Source: Odobenus rosmarus divergens
Taxonomy: Eukaryota > Chordata > Mammalia > Carnivora > Odobenidae
Direction: 5' to 3'
Length of the DNA stretch: 64,000 nucleotides
Assembly (NCBI RefSeq): GCF_000321225.1
Contig: NW_004451510.1
Span: forward strand, 1,219-65,218
Below are positions 23,160 to 34,469 of this stretch, in pieces. Made by a program: the position numbers and the translations under genes. Numbering within the stretch: the first letter of the stretch is position 1; each line of letters starts with the position of its first letter. The notes beneath the pieces were generated by a model, which saw only the letters and a program-made list of their open reading frames with translations, did no database searches and had not been told where the DNA came from.

Positions 23160-23910
23160 TAGATGTAATTCATTTTTTTTAATAGCTATGTCATATTATG
23201 TTATGTTGCTATAATACATTTTATTTTACCATTTGCCGATTTCTGGATTTTTAACCTTGTTTCTGGTTATTTTGTGTGAAATACATGCACATATATGTAC
23301 ACATAAATTTAGGTAAAATTACATATATGCATGGTTTTACTTAATTCTTTTGAAACGGTGTTTGAGATTAAAAAAGCAGATTGTGTTATTTCAGTTTTCT
23401 TGGAATTGAGGCCCAAGAAAAACATTTTTGTTGTCTTTAAATATTAATTTAATATATGTGGTTTAGTGATATGATCATATTCCATATAATTCCTTTTTCA
23501 AAAAGATTTATTTTTATTTTCTTTTTTAGAGGGAGGAGGGGTAGAGGGAGACACAGAGAGAGGGATCTAAAGTAGAGTCTGTGCTGAGTGCGGAGCCTGG
23601 TGCGGGGCTTGATCCTGCCACCCTGAAATCATGACCTAAGCTATAATCAAAAGTCAGATGCTCAACCAACTGAGCCACCTAGGTGCCCCTTCCAGATAAT
23701 TATACCATAATTCCATATGATGAATGGACCATCATTTTCAAAGCCAATCCTCATTCCTGGGTGTTATGTTTTTTGTTTGTTTCTTTTGCTGTTACATATA
23801 AAATCACAATAAATATTCTGGCAAGTACATTTTTGTCAACGCCCCTGATCACTTCCTTACATTTTACCCCCAAATCTGAAATACTGAGTCAAGGGTTATG
23901 AACTTTTCAA
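23160..23910 (-). repeat. Old L1-class LINE remnant, interrupted by a SINE
   Basis: AATAGCTATGTCATATTATG, ACCATTTGCCGATTTCTGGA, CACAATAAATATTCTGGCAAG and TACTGAGTCAAGGGTTATGAA resemble the antisense 3' region of ancient L1M elements. Weak similarity judged by eye. Confidence 0.4.
23502..23690 (-). mobile_element. CAN-SINE, diverged
   Basis: Antisense order AAAGATTTATTTTTATTTTC, GCGGAGCCTGGTGCGGGGCT, CAACTGAGCCACCTAGGTGCCCC. Similar flanks CCATATAATT (left) and CCAGATAATT (right). Confidence 0.9.
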
Positions 23911-24651
23911 GTCTCATGATCAAATCACTAGTTTTTAAGGCCAATTATTTTGAAAGGCTCTTCTTTTTATATAGACAATAATCAATCCCAGGGAAGAGGT
24001 GTCCATGTTGATTTACTCTATGTTCTCAGAGTCATTTTCACCTTTTTTGGGTCATATTCTGCATCTCCTGTATCCGTGTCCTTTGCTTATGGCATGATAG
24101 TTCTTTTTTCCCTGACATTGGAGAGGACTTCTTAGACATTCTGTCAGTGGCTACAGCCCACTTACTTTTAACATGATACTAATGATCAGTCCTTTTTCCC
24201 TCTGTCCTGGCCTTGGAAAAAACAATGTTGAGCTTCCTTGATCGTAAATGAGCTTACAGGTAGGACTCTACACCAAAAGCCAGCTAGGTAATTTAAGTAA
24301 CTGTGCTAAATTCCCATCTAGAATATGAATGTGAAACCCACATGGTCAGAGATGTGTCTCCAATCTAGGTGGTTTTCATACTGGGGTTAAAGTCTGATGC
24401 TAATATGAGAGATAAACGTCACCTCGTCCAAAAGATGTATCTTTTTACTCAGGCCCCAGGGGTCTGCAGTAGGTTCAGGGATATCTGTCTAAATCCATGT
24501 TTATCCCTTCTCCCCTGACCTTCTTTATTTCTAAGCCTGTATTTCTAATCCTGTCTCTGCATTTTGAAATAACAGTGTTTTTGTGTGTCACTCGTGTACA
24601 TGGAATTGTTAGATGCTAGATTATAAATATTATTGTGTCTTTCATTTTTAG

Positions 24652-24703
24652 GTACCTCGTAGAAGAAATCAAGAAAAGAGAAGGATTCAAGTTACTGCTG
24701 GAA
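24652..24703 (+). CDS. GADL1: GADL1 internal coding exon (second visible, 52 nt)
   Basis: The acceptor TTTCATTTTTAG|G and donor GAA|GTAAGTG are both good consensus sites. The first G completes the Arg codon split from the previous exon. The remaining 51 nt encode 17 residues, YLVEEIKKREGFKLLLE, matching the conserved 'RYLVEEIKKREGF' helix of GADL1/CSAD decarboxylases. Flanking introns are 9,516 bp (upstream) and 9,430 bp (downstream). The exon is short, and it was recognised from splice sites, frame continuity and family similarity rather than from an open reading frame. At 52 nt it is not a multiple of three, so skipping it alone would shift the frame. Confidence 0.95.
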
Positions 24704-25293
24704 GTAAGTGATTATGGAATTGTGCTCGTGATTTTGTCAGTCAACAGTGATGAAGGTGGCAATTTTCTAATCTGTTATATTTCACTGGTTTTTGTGTTGC
24801 AGACTTAGAAACAAGTCATTAGCTTAATTCATGGAGTCCATTATGTTAATTTACTCTATTAGTGAGTATTTTGCCTTTGTTGGATTCGCAAAAAACACAC
24901 TTGCCTTTAAGTATTGAAAATTAAAGTGCTCAATAATAATTACCAAGGATAATACTGAATAAATATATAAATTGCATGATGATTGTACTGTGAATATTCA
25001 ACCATGCAATAGCGGTACCTGCATATGAAAAATCAATTGAGTGAATGTACGATGATGCATAGAGTTTTCTCTTTTTATAAAATAAGGAGAGCATATTAGC
25101 TTCAGAGCAACGGGAAAATAAGTCATTTTGTGGTTGGACTGTTTGCTATGTATAAGACATAAAATGGTTGCAAAGATAGAGGACAAAAACTCGTTTTTTT
25201 TTCCCTAAAATATATGGTTAGAAATTATGAAGAATCTTATTTAGTTCTGATTTTTAAGAAATATGAAGTGTGGGATGTTCTCTTAGATCTTCT

Positions 25294-25496
25294 TTTTTTT
25301 TTTTTTTAAAGATTTTATTTATTTATTTGACAGAGAGAGAATGAGAGATAGAGAGCATGAGAGGGAAGAGGGTCAGAGGGAGAAGCAGACTCCCTACTGA
25401 GCAGGGAGCCCAATGTGGGACTCGATCCCGGGACTCCAGGATCATGACCTGAGCCGAAGGCAGTCGTCCAACCAACTGAGCCACCCAGGCGCCCCG
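25294..25496 (-). mobile_element. CAN-SINE with 14-bp target duplication
   Basis: Poly-T, AAAGATTTTATTTATTTATT, CTGAGCAGGGAGCCCAATGT, ACTGAGCCACCCAGGCGCCC. CTCTTAGATCTTCT is present at 25280-25293 and 25497-25510. Confidence 0.95.
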
Positions 25497-25614
25497 CTCT
25501 TAGATCTTCTTATAGCATATATTATATAGCAATTTTTAAATTAATGTAAAAATCACCTAGAGATTACAACCTGGGAACCTTTTCATATGTAAGCAATCTG
25601 GCTAACTTTTGGCA

Positions 25615-26140
25615 TTCTTTTATGCAACAAGATTTATTGAGCAATTACTATGTGCCAGGTACAGTTCTAGGCACTGCCGGTGTAAGACAGGGAAATTCCC
25701 CGCTCTGGTGGTGCTTATCCTCAAATGGCAAGGGACAGGCAATAAAGAAGCAAATTAATACCTAGCAAACATCAGGTAGTGAGATGTGTTAAGAAAACAA
25801 TAAAGCTGGTTCATGAGAGAGAACCTAGTATACAAATAAAGAGTTACAAATGTGGCAAGTTCTCTAATAAAAATAAGGGTGGAATGCTGGAATGATGATG
25901 TGGCTGGTGGGCGGGTGGCGTGTTTCATTTGGGGTGCCCAGGTAGGGCCTTCTGAGGTGGTCTTTGAGCTGAGACCTGATTGATGGTAAACAACATGCCA
26001 TGCGGATATCTGAGGGAAAGGTGTTCTAGATAGGATCAATAAACAACTACAAAGGCTTCCAGATGAAAAGAGTTCTATGTGTTTGAGGAACCAGAAGAAG
26101 ATATATTAGGCAAGGGACAGGGGTGCAAGTGGTGATGCAG
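25615..26140 (-). repeat. L2 LINE 3' segment
   Basis: TTTATTGAGCAATTACTATG, GTGCCAGGTACAGTTCTAGG, then GGCAATAAAGAAGCAAATTA, GATGGTAAACAACATGCCATGCGGATATC: a long antisense L2 copy in correct order. Confidence 0.75.
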
Positions 26141-26252
26141 GTGGAGAGGTGGGCAAAGACCAGAGCAGGTGGAGCTGGGTCGGTCCTGGTTTTGGCTTTT
26201 TTTTCCAAGTGTAATCATTGGAGAAGTTTTATGCAGACAGGAGTCTGAATTT

Positions 26253-26456
26253 CTTTTATTTATTTATTTATTTTTAAACTTTTTTAAAACTTTTATTTTA
26301 TTTTATCTTTTTTTAAGAGGGAGAGAGTGAGAGAAGGGGCAGAGAGAGAATCTTATGTAGGTCCCACGCCCACTGTGGTGCCCCATCGGCGCTTGATCTC
26401 AGGACCCTGAGACTCAAGAGTTGGATGCTTAACTGGCTGAGCCACCCAGGCACCCC
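26253..26456 (-). mobile_element. CAN-SINE, older copy
   Basis: TTTATTTATTTATTTATTTT, AGAGGGAGAGAGTGAGAGAA, TTGGATGCTTAACTGGCTGA, GCCACCCAGGCACCCC. Short similar flanks CTGAATTTC and CTGAATTCC. Confidence 0.88.
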
Positions 26457-27779
26457 CTGAATTCCATTTTAAAAGATCATGCTAAAGATGTCCTGGGAAG
26501 AGAGGAATGGGATGGGAGGAGGTAAAGGGAGGCCAAGGAAAAGGTAAATTTACCCAATTTACCAATTGGGATGCTGTTGCTGTGGCCCTGGTGAGATATG
26601 ATGACGGTCCTTCCACCACTATCTACAAAAGCGTCCAAAGTGCCTAAAAAATAGGGAGATGAAGGAACTTGCAAAGATAACAAGAGAATCCATATTTAAA
26701 TGACTTTCTGGTAACACCCCAAAGAAGCAAAAAGATGAATTTAGAGTGTAGGACATTCTACAGGACCCCTGACCTGGTTTCTTCAACAGGTCAGTGGCGT
26801 GAAGAAAAATTAAGAAGGGGGGAGTGATGATCACTCTGGCTTCAAACAGACAGAAGAGGCCCACTAACCACATGCACCACATGGAGCTATTGGAATCCTA
26901 GTTTGAACGATTGTAAAAAGTAGATTTTGAAATAGTTGGGAAATTTCTATAGTGAAGCTGGCTGTTGGATAATACCAAGGAATTACTGATAATTTTGTTA
27001 GGCATGACAACGGCATTATGACTACACAAGAAAACGTGTGTCTTTTGAAGAGCTGCACCCTTCAGCAGGTAGGGGTAAAACAACAGCTATAGGATTGCCT
27101 GGAGTTTGAGTCTGAGTGACTTTTTAAATTTTCTTGAGTTTGAGTTGCCTTCTTTATTTCCCTGAGGTTGAGTTTCCCTCTGTTTTTACAAGTCTGAATT
27201 GCTTTTTTTTATTTCTCTGGCTGTGGGAGCCATGGTGCTTATGGAAAGTGCTGTACACCTTGGAACTGCAATCTTTTGATCGAGCTGAAAGAAAAAGTGA
27301 TGAAAAAAAGACGAACTGTTTTAGAAGTTATTTATATGTTCTTCCTAAAAGCTTAAAAATGAAGGGAGGAAACTCGCACCATCATCTTTAGGGAATTGCA
27401 AACATTCACATCCTTGTTATGCACGTTAAGGTGGGTTTTCATCGTTAGGCAGCCTTCTGTCCTGGATATTTTATCTATGGGAGCCAGATGGCCCCAAAGC
27501 AGTGAAGGTGGCTTTCTCAATGGTACTCCAGAATTCTTACTTACAAGAGTTTTTGTATGTGATCTGCATTTGCCTCTCTTCTCTGTGCTCCATTTGGAGA
27601 AATAATGTAAATTTAGACCTTGAATCTCCTATATAAGTGTCAAGGCAATTACCGTTTTGTTAACAAATGCTTACTTTGGATTGATTAAATATAACTCTAA
27701 TGCATGCTTAAGAGAAGAGAGATTTGATTATAGTCTGTGAAACTGAGCCTTTTTAGTTTAGGAAAAATGAAAGTCTATA

Positions 27780-27860
27780 ATTATATATACATATATTTCT
27801 ATATCTTTGTACATGTAAAATTTTATTTATATTATATATATAAAGAATATATATATTCAT
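27780..27860. repeat. AT-rich low-complexity tract
   Basis: Mixed TATA/ATAT dinucleotide runs, including ATTATATATATAAAG and AATATATATATTC. Confidence 0.8.
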
Positions 27861-28489
27861 TCACTTTTTAGCAGATAGAATGTTAAATGGAATATTGAAA
27901 ACAGGAAATGAACACAACAAAACAGAGTATCTTATCCTGAAAAGAGCAAAAATAATGAATATCTTCTTGAAGATGATTGAAAGTTATCATTTCAAATGAA
28001 TTCTGCATTATTCATAGGCCCCTGAATATCATCTCTCTGTTTTTCTGTGTGGGAACTAAGATCTAATAGATGTTTTCCTAGAGGTACATTCATTTGTATA
28101 CTATTATTCACATATTTTATTTTGATCTCTCGGGAGAGTCCTAATCAAGTTTTTGTTTTCTCTTCCTGAGTTCTACGTTAGGAAGAGTTATTTGGGTTTC
28201 ATAGACTTGCCAGGTTATCAAGGATCTTCAAGGACATCTAGTCACCTTCCTGCTCAAGGCAGGAAACCTCTCTTGACAGTAACCATAACCATAACCTTCC
28301 TGAACACTTCCTGTGTCAGAGAATTCACAGCCTAGTCCTCTTCCCTGGAGCTCTAATTATTCATATTCTATTACTTATTGAGCCCTACTATTCATATGTA
28401 TCAAGCATATTGCAATTTATAGTTAATCTTTTTATCTAGTTTTATTAGATCACAGCACCCTTCTAATTGCAAAATCCAATGCACATTCT

Positions 28490-29770
28490 TAAATCTGCAT
28501 GTCGTTGGACTTCTGAGGCATTTTACACCATTATCCACTCCCTCCCTCTTGAAATGCTCTTCCGTTTTGGTTTCTTTGAATTTCTTGCCCAGTTTTTCTC
28601 CTTTCCATGTGACTTTTTCTTCTCAGTCTCTATGTGAAGGAGGTCTCTTCATCTGCTTAGCCCATTAAGTATTACCTTCCTCGCTTCTGTCTTTAGTTCT
28701 TCATCGTGTCCACATACTCCCCCTGAAACGTTTACTCCGTTTCTAGAACTTTGGTACCAGTGGCTTCACCAATGTCTCTATCCTTGTCTTGACTCCTCAG
28801 CTCTAGTCCTTTGTACATAGGCATGTCCTGAAATTTTCAGTTAGACTCCCACAGGCACCTCAAATTCAGTATTTCTTTCTTTTTTTAAAAGATTTGTTCG
28901 TTTATTTTAGAGGTGGGGGAAGGGTAGAGGGAGAGAGAGAATCTCAAGCAGACTCCACGCTTAGCACGGCCTGACATGGGGCTCCATCTCACCACCCTGA
29001 GATCATGACCTGAGCCCAGGATTCGGACACTCAACCAACTGTGCCACCCAGGCGCCCCTCAAATTCAACATTTCTAAAGCTGAAGTGTAGCCATTCTCTT
29101 TTCCCACAAATTCTGTATTCTTCTTTTGGTCATTAGAACTATGATCCAAACAAAAATCTCAATGTTGTCTTCACTATCTCCCTTCCCCTTTTCTTAAATG
29201 TATCTTGGGCAGTCCTGAAGCCACTGCCTCAGTTCAGGCCCCCATCACTCCTCAGGTTTGCCCTGTCTTGTAACTCATCCCCTTCCAGTCTCAGATGCCT
29301 CTGCCGGCACATCTCCCCACGGCAGCCACACTGTGGCCTTTCTGAAATGAAATCTGCTCCCTAGATGGGAACTCTCCCGTGATTCCACGTTGCCTCTAGA
29401 ATCAAGCCCAAACTCCCAAGCATGGCAGATGAGGAAGCCCTTCGTGAAGTGACTCTCGTTCCCATGTCCATCTTCTCTTCTCTTCAGTTCACCTTGTCCT
29501 CGATTCATTCCAAGTTCTTGCTGTGCCCCTGAATATATGGGCTTTTACACGTGCGCTGTTCCTGTTGCCAGAAATGTTTCTTGTATTATGAGAAAATTCT
29601 TCTTTTGTAATTCTCATTCCATTGCAGTTTAATTGCCTATACCTATTTCCATTACTACTTGCTGAGTTCCCAGAGATAAGCATACAGTGTAAGCCATTTT
29701 TCTAATCTTAATGTCTGGTCCAGTATCTAGAACATAGAAAATCCTGCTTATTGAATTGAACATTTCAGTT
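28490..29770 (+). repeat. Long L2 LINE copy, split by a SINE
   Basis: CTCAAATTCAACATTTCTAA, AATCAAGCCCAAACTCCCAA, GCATGGCAGATGAGGAAGCC, CTTTTACACGTGCGCTGTTC, and the 3' end near TCTGGTCCAGTATCTAGAAC follow L2 sense order. The SINE at 28877-29058 splits it at a duplicated target. Confidence 0.65.
28877..29058 (-). mobile_element. CAN-SINE inside an L2 copy
   Basis: AAAAGATTTGTTCGTTTATT … CCAACTGTGCCACCCAGGCG. Target duplications TCAAATTCAGTATTTCT (28860-28876) and TCAAATTCAACATTTCT (29059-29075) differ at two positions, suggesting an older insertion. Confidence 0.93.
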
Positions 29771-29919
29771 ACCCTTCTATGGGTAGGCTATAATTCTTTA
29801 ACATTCCCCCCCCCAATACCGTATGCAAAAAGAGCAATGTGTCTCACCTAGTACAGATTTTAATGGGGCTATTCATCCACTTGAAAAGGACATCTCTTTC
29901 TACCAAAATAGCTCCAGAT

Positions 29920-30145
29920 AATAGTCACTGTGCAAATTGAGTGCCTGCTGTATGCCAGGTACAGTGGTAAATATTGGAAATAATCTCTGCTCATCAAACA
30001 CCTCTGGGGGGTAGACAATATGATCTCCATTTCATAGATTAGGAAGCTGAAGATTGAAGTATTCAACACTTGTCCAAGCAAAGACCTGGTGAAGTTGGGA
30101 TACAAACCACATGCATGTGACTGCAAAACCCAGGTTTTTTGTGCT
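29920..30145 (-). repeat. MIR SINE
   Basis: GAGTGCCTGCTGTATGCCAGGTACAG, TCTCCATTTCATAGATTAGG, CAACACTTGTCCAAGCAAAG, GGGATACAAACCACATG: antisense MIR order. Confidence 0.75.
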
Positions 30146-31031
30146 ACTCACACTGCCTTTGAAATTTTTTAGTAGTCTAATCAGATATTTAAAATCGAAA
30201 AGCTTGAAGTCAATTAAAATCCACTATGGCCTCTTTCTCCATTCTATACTTACATGATTATTTCACTCTACCTGCCAGATTCTGCATTTCTACTTATTAA
30301 AATGCCTAGTGCTAGCTTTGTCTTTTATTATTATTATTTTTGTGACCTAAGGACGTTGTAAGCAAAGGAGATGAATTTCTTTTAATGCGACTCAGTTTTA
30401 GAGAATGCCAGCTACATCTTGGTGACCTTTGATGTATTTCCCCAAGGGGTCTCATATCGTTTGCTCAATAATACTTGCTGGAATTGACATCAAAGTTACC
30501 TGCTTTATTTCTTAGACTATATCTATTTTTCTTCTCTTTGAAAACCAGGATAGAATGTATCCATCTTTTCTTTAGTGACACATCTGTACTTTTCCATGAA
30601 TTTTTAAAGATTGTGTCAATGCTTTCATGGCTACAGGTGTTTTCGTACCCTTCACTATCATTTGTCTTCTCTGGACGCTTGGATTTCTTCTTATACCTTC
30701 TCAGTTTTGTGGTTTAGAGTACATAGACTAAAGTGTTCCTAAGACACCTGAGAGGTCAGGCTTTCCTATACAGGGGGAATGAAATGGCATGTGAGCAGTT
30801 CTACTCTGAAAATACTCATTAGTGCTTTGAAATTTCTTGAAGAAAGTCCCTGTATCAAATGCAAGCTACACAGGCAAAGAGACAGGGAAAACTCAAATAT
30901 GTGCCTTGTGAATATTCAAAGGGATATTTTTTCCAAATCTTAATAATTTTGGAAATAATGACAGTAAAGGTATTCTACCAAATGGGAGATCAAATTTCCT
31001 CCAGTCAGATGACGTGTCAAAAGGACTGCAC

Positions 31032-31204
31032 TGGGGTACCTGGGTGGCTCAGGTCATGATCCCAGGGTCCTGGGATGGAACCCCTCGTTGGGCTCCCTGC
31101 AGCAGGAAGCCTGCTTCTCCCTCTCCCTCTGCTGCTCCCCCTGCTTGTGCTCGCTCTCTCTCTTTCTGTCAGATAAGTAAATAAAATCCTAAAAAACAGA
31201 AAAG
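31032..31204 (+). mobile_element. CAN-SINE with internal deletion
   Basis: GGGGTACCTGGGTGGCTCAG runs straight into GTCATGATCCCAGGG, so about 30 bp of the usual head (TTGGTTAAGC…TTCGGCTCAG) are missing, probably by recombination between the two GGCTCAG copies. Target duplications are CAAAAGGACTGCAC (31018-31031) and CAAAAGGACTTCAC (31205-31218). Confidence 0.93.
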
Positions 31205-31532
31205 CAAAAGGACTTCACCAGTTTTCAAATGCCATAGCACTGAAGCCACACCATTCTCAAAGAGACTGGGCAAAAGGAATAATAGATATGTCACTTCAAA
31301 AATATCAAAACAGAAACTAAAGACAACAAATATAAGAGGTGATTTAAAAGGTCTGGGTCCTAACTTATGAAATACAGGGCAGATACAGTAGCAGGTAAAA
31401 ACTACTGCGAAATGATTTATGATGTTGCCATGCAAATGAAAAGTAATGAGTAATGTATTAGTCAGGGTCCAATGAGAAGATAAAAACTGCACAGTAATTT
31501 GAAGTGGGGAAAGTGCAGTATAAAGAATTATT

Positions 31533-31636
31533 GTGCTTGCTTCAGCAGCACATATACTGAAATTGGAATGATACAGAGACAATTAGCATCACCCCTGTGC
31601 CAGGATAACACACAAATTTGTAAGGCATTTCATATT
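31533..31636 (+). pseudogene. Retroposed U6 snRNA pseudogene
   Basis: GTGCTTGCTTCAGCAGCACA followed by TATACTGAAATTGGAATGAT and a CATATT end is U6 snRNA with many substitutions (C to T and G to A dominate, e.g. GCTCGCTTCGG became GCTTGCTTCAG; ACGCAAATTCGTG became ACACAAATTTGTA). An A-run follows, and AAGAATTATT is duplicated at 31523-31532 and 31650-31659, the marks of L1-mediated retroposition. There is no U6 proximal promoter, so it is probably inactive. Confidence 0.93.
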
Positions 31637-33271
31637 AAAAAAAAAGAAGAAGAATTATTAACAGGGGATTGCCTCATAAGGGAAAAAGAGAACCCTAAGA
31701 AATACAGAAATAGCAGATGTAGAAAACGGCCACCACTCATAGAACTGGGATAGAGCACCAGGGGAAGAGACCACTCCCTCCCAGGGCTGAGATCCGGTCG
31801 TGGTTGGGAGAGGGTACAGTGTGGCTCAGTGGATGACAGAGAATTCATGGAGACGTCCCGCTCCTGGGATTTGCCAGGAATCCACCTTCTGGAGTGCTAG
31901 GGGAAGTCATTTTCAGAGATGCATCTTGAAACGCACTCAAGCTACACACAGGGCGGCCAGAGAAGCCATCCGAAGCAAGGTGCCTTGCTGGCACCACTTG
32001 AGGGGAGTGTGCCAGAAAAAGCAGTTCTACTCTAAAGGGCACCTATCAGTCTGCTGTGAAGCCATCTGAGGGGGTGGTCCTGGGGGAAGCTATCAGGGGG
32101 TCCACTTGTGGCTGGGAAACAGTGCTGCTGAAAAAGCCACACACTCGAGGAGATCCATGAGGTTAGCACGCCAGAACCCAGAAGAGATACCTCTTCCTTC
32201 TCAGTGTCCCTCCAGCACCCTCTGCTGATAAAGTCTAAGATTGGACCAGATGGCAAGGAGAAATATTGATAGAGTCCACTTCCATTTTGATAGGATACAA
32301 AGTGTGGATTTGAGCGGAGCGGCAGTAAATTGATAACTAACATAAATGGTATCTGGAAGAAAATCGTTATTGGTATGAAGACATGAATTCCTAAAACCCA
32401 ATGACAGATAATAACTATATTTTTCTTCTACTTTCTAATCAACCATATTTACTTTTTTGAAAAGATTTATTCACATTAAATGAGTAAAGAATTTTGAAGG
32501 CCAGTACATTTCTTTCCTAGAGAAACCAAATCAATTATATCAGAAATCCAAGTATAAATTGTGTGAATTTGTATATAGACTATTGTAGTCTCATGATAAA
32601 TGTTTGCAGAAATTGAGTTGAATTAAATAGTACTCCATTTTGAACTACTCTGTATTTTGAAGATTTTTGGCTCTTTTTCTTTCTTTTTTTTTGTCAAATC
32701 CAATAAGCTTGTTCCAAATTTCAAAGGTTAAAGCACTTATCTTATTGAGCTGGGAATGTTTCTGGGCATTCACTTGTGATTTAAAATCCACTAGAATCAG
32801 AACTCTATATAGTACTGGTCTTGATTTTAAGATATAAGATGATAGTTGTTTCATCTTTCTGAAATACTCGGAAAATTTATAGTGATACTGGAGTATAATT
32901 CTGATGGCTCCTGAGAACTATTATAACATTGGTTATTACCTACAAACTGTGTTTGTGTGGAAAAATGGAGTTTATTTCAAATACTGTCACTGCTAAGAAT
33001 CAAATGAGGAAGCTACTGAGTGGGTAGTCATGACCTATAATCTTTCCTAAATAACTTCTCTCTCCTGTGTATCTAATTTGTAAGCCCCCATCATAATTTC
33101 CCAAGTCACCTGGTCAATGAATACAAGTCCTGTGATTGTCTATGACAAGTGTGTAGTGGAGAAAATTTTGTCTATGTGACAATAGCTAGACTAGAGCCTA
33201 TTCTGGAAGGTTTATCCCATGTTTAACCAAAACAGATTACTGGAGATGATGATTGGGCTACGGCCACTTTA

Positions 33272-33484
33272 GATCAGAGTTTTTCAAAAGTACACCATGC
33301 ACTACTTATTTCAGAATCACCTGAGATGCTTCATAAAATGCCAGTTCTCCAGCCTTTTCTGTGGCAAACTATATCAGAATCTGGACATTCTGAACACAGG
33401 GTCTGAGAATCTGTTTTGAACAAGCGTCCTAGCCAATTCACATCCTTACTGATACTTGAGACTGATGCTGAGATGTGAGAACCA
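33272..33484 (+). mobile_element. MER5A-like element, diverged
   Basis: AGTTTTTCAAAAGTACACCA, TTTCAGAATCACCTGAGATGC, ATCAGAATCTGGACATTC, GACTGATGCTGAGATGTGAG in MER5A order. Confidence 0.5.
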
Positions 33485-34133
33485 AGAGTCGAGGTGATGT
33501 TCTTTTTCCCAAAACAGTATTGGCTAGAGTCATAGCAGGGCTGGTTAAGTCTGGTGTACTGCTCTTGCCTTAAGGAATGTTGCCTATAACTCCTCGGGTT
33601 GGACTTTCAGCACCATGGCCTGGCCAAGAGCACAGTATGGTGTGTGTTATCAACTCATAGATAACGGGGATTTTCCATTTGTCAGGTATAGCTGGTAATG
33701 GAAGGCACCTTTGGCTACCTTAAGTAGGCAAGGAATTATTGGAAAGATATGGTGGTGTAAGAAATAAGTTACTGATGAGGGTTGAAGAGAGAGGAACCAG
33801 GGCATCTCTGGACATAGGTGTATCAGGTGTTAACTAATGGTCAGAGCTTGGTTGAGGCAGCTTCAAACTTTATCTTGTTTATTCCCAATCTTGTGTTCAT
33901 CCCTTACCTGGAGGAAAGAGCACCTTCTAGGTGCACCCAACTGAGAAGAAAATTTCCCAATCGGTTGTTATCAGAAGTAAAGGAGAATGAATGTCTAACT
34001 CTATCAGATTCTGATTTGTTATCAACGTAACACACATGCGACAACTCCTAAAGAAAGTAGCTAAGAGCTTAATTACATTCTAAGATTAATCGTAGGTTAA
34101 CAAAACACCTCTCGAATTTTTTTTAATCCTCAG

Positions 34134-34223
34134 CCTGAATATGCCAATATTTGCTTTTGGTACATTCCACCAAGCCTTAGAGAGATGGAAGAAGGACCTG
34201 AATTCTGGGCAAAACTTAATTTG
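34134..34223 (+). CDS. GADL1: GADL1 internal coding exon (third visible, 90 nt)
   Basis: The acceptor is TTTTTTTTAATCCTCAG|CCT and the donor is TTG|GTAAGTA. The exon is exactly 30 codons in phase 0 and starts with PEYANICFWYIPPSLR, followed by EMEEGPEFWAKLNL. The 'N(I/V)CFWY(I/V)PPSLR' motif is diagnostic of animal GAD/CSAD/GADL1 decarboxylases, and the EMEEGPEFWAKLNL continuation is GADL1-like. It lies in the C-terminal small domain. A likely branch site is the GGTTAAC at about 34095. The next coding segment in family members starts VAP.IKERM and includes NFFR, the substrate-carboxylate-binding arginine region. No sequence resembling it is visible in the remaining 29.8 kb. A 39-bp minisatellite begins about 250 bp after the donor. 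Confidence 0.95.
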
Positions 34224-34469
34224 GTAAGTAATAAGTAAACTACATTTTTCCTTTTGATGAAATAATACTGTTCCATTGTCTATTGATCCTATGAATAATT
34301 CTGTACTAGTAAGACCTCTCAAAGATCGAGAGAAGTGGCTCCTAGTGTACTGAAAGGCCAGACCGTTACCAACACTGTTTACGTTTAAACAACGTAACTT
34401 ACTTGATCCACATATGAATTCCAAATAATGGGGCTGTTTGCCAGATAGCTATAGGATGTGGTAGATGTC

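Larger units (their letters stand above)
15136..24651 (+). other. GADL1: GADL1 intron between first and second visible exons
   Basis: GT at 15136 (GTACTT, weak) to AG at 24651, 9,516 bp. It starts with a GT microsatellite and holds L2- and MIR-derived segments, an old LTR-like repeat, a minus-strand CAN-SINE with a very long CTTT tail, an imperfect inverted repeat at 18196-18278, and a second SINE at 23502-23690. The stretches 18860-22490 and 23910-24600 show no recognised feature. A pair of opposite-strand open frames at 21097-21724 is discussed in the findings. Confidence 0.9.
24704..34133 (+). other. GADL1: GADL1 intron between second and third visible exons
   Basis: GT at 24704 (GTAAGT, strong) to AG at 34133, 9,430 bp. 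It contains minus-strand CAN-SINEs near 25294, 26253 and 28877, a plus-strand SINE near 31032, L2 segments, MIR, a retroposed U6 pseudogene and a MER5A-like element. I recognise nothing in 26460-27780, 27860-28480, 30150-31000 and 32260-33260 beyond AT-rich unique sequence. Confidence 0.9.

Noticed and set aside
32211..32226. CTCF-like AGCACCCTCTGCTG
   Set aside because: Two mismatches to the core on the minus strand, including the GGC triplet; too weak to call.
14936..34223. Assignment of the exons to GAD1, GAD2 or CSAD
   Set aside because: The residues (SRRPDAFKFWMTWKALG, EMEEGPEFWAKLNL) agree with GADL1; GAD1/2 have AEYLY and CSAD has NVCFWFVPPSLR-type differences.
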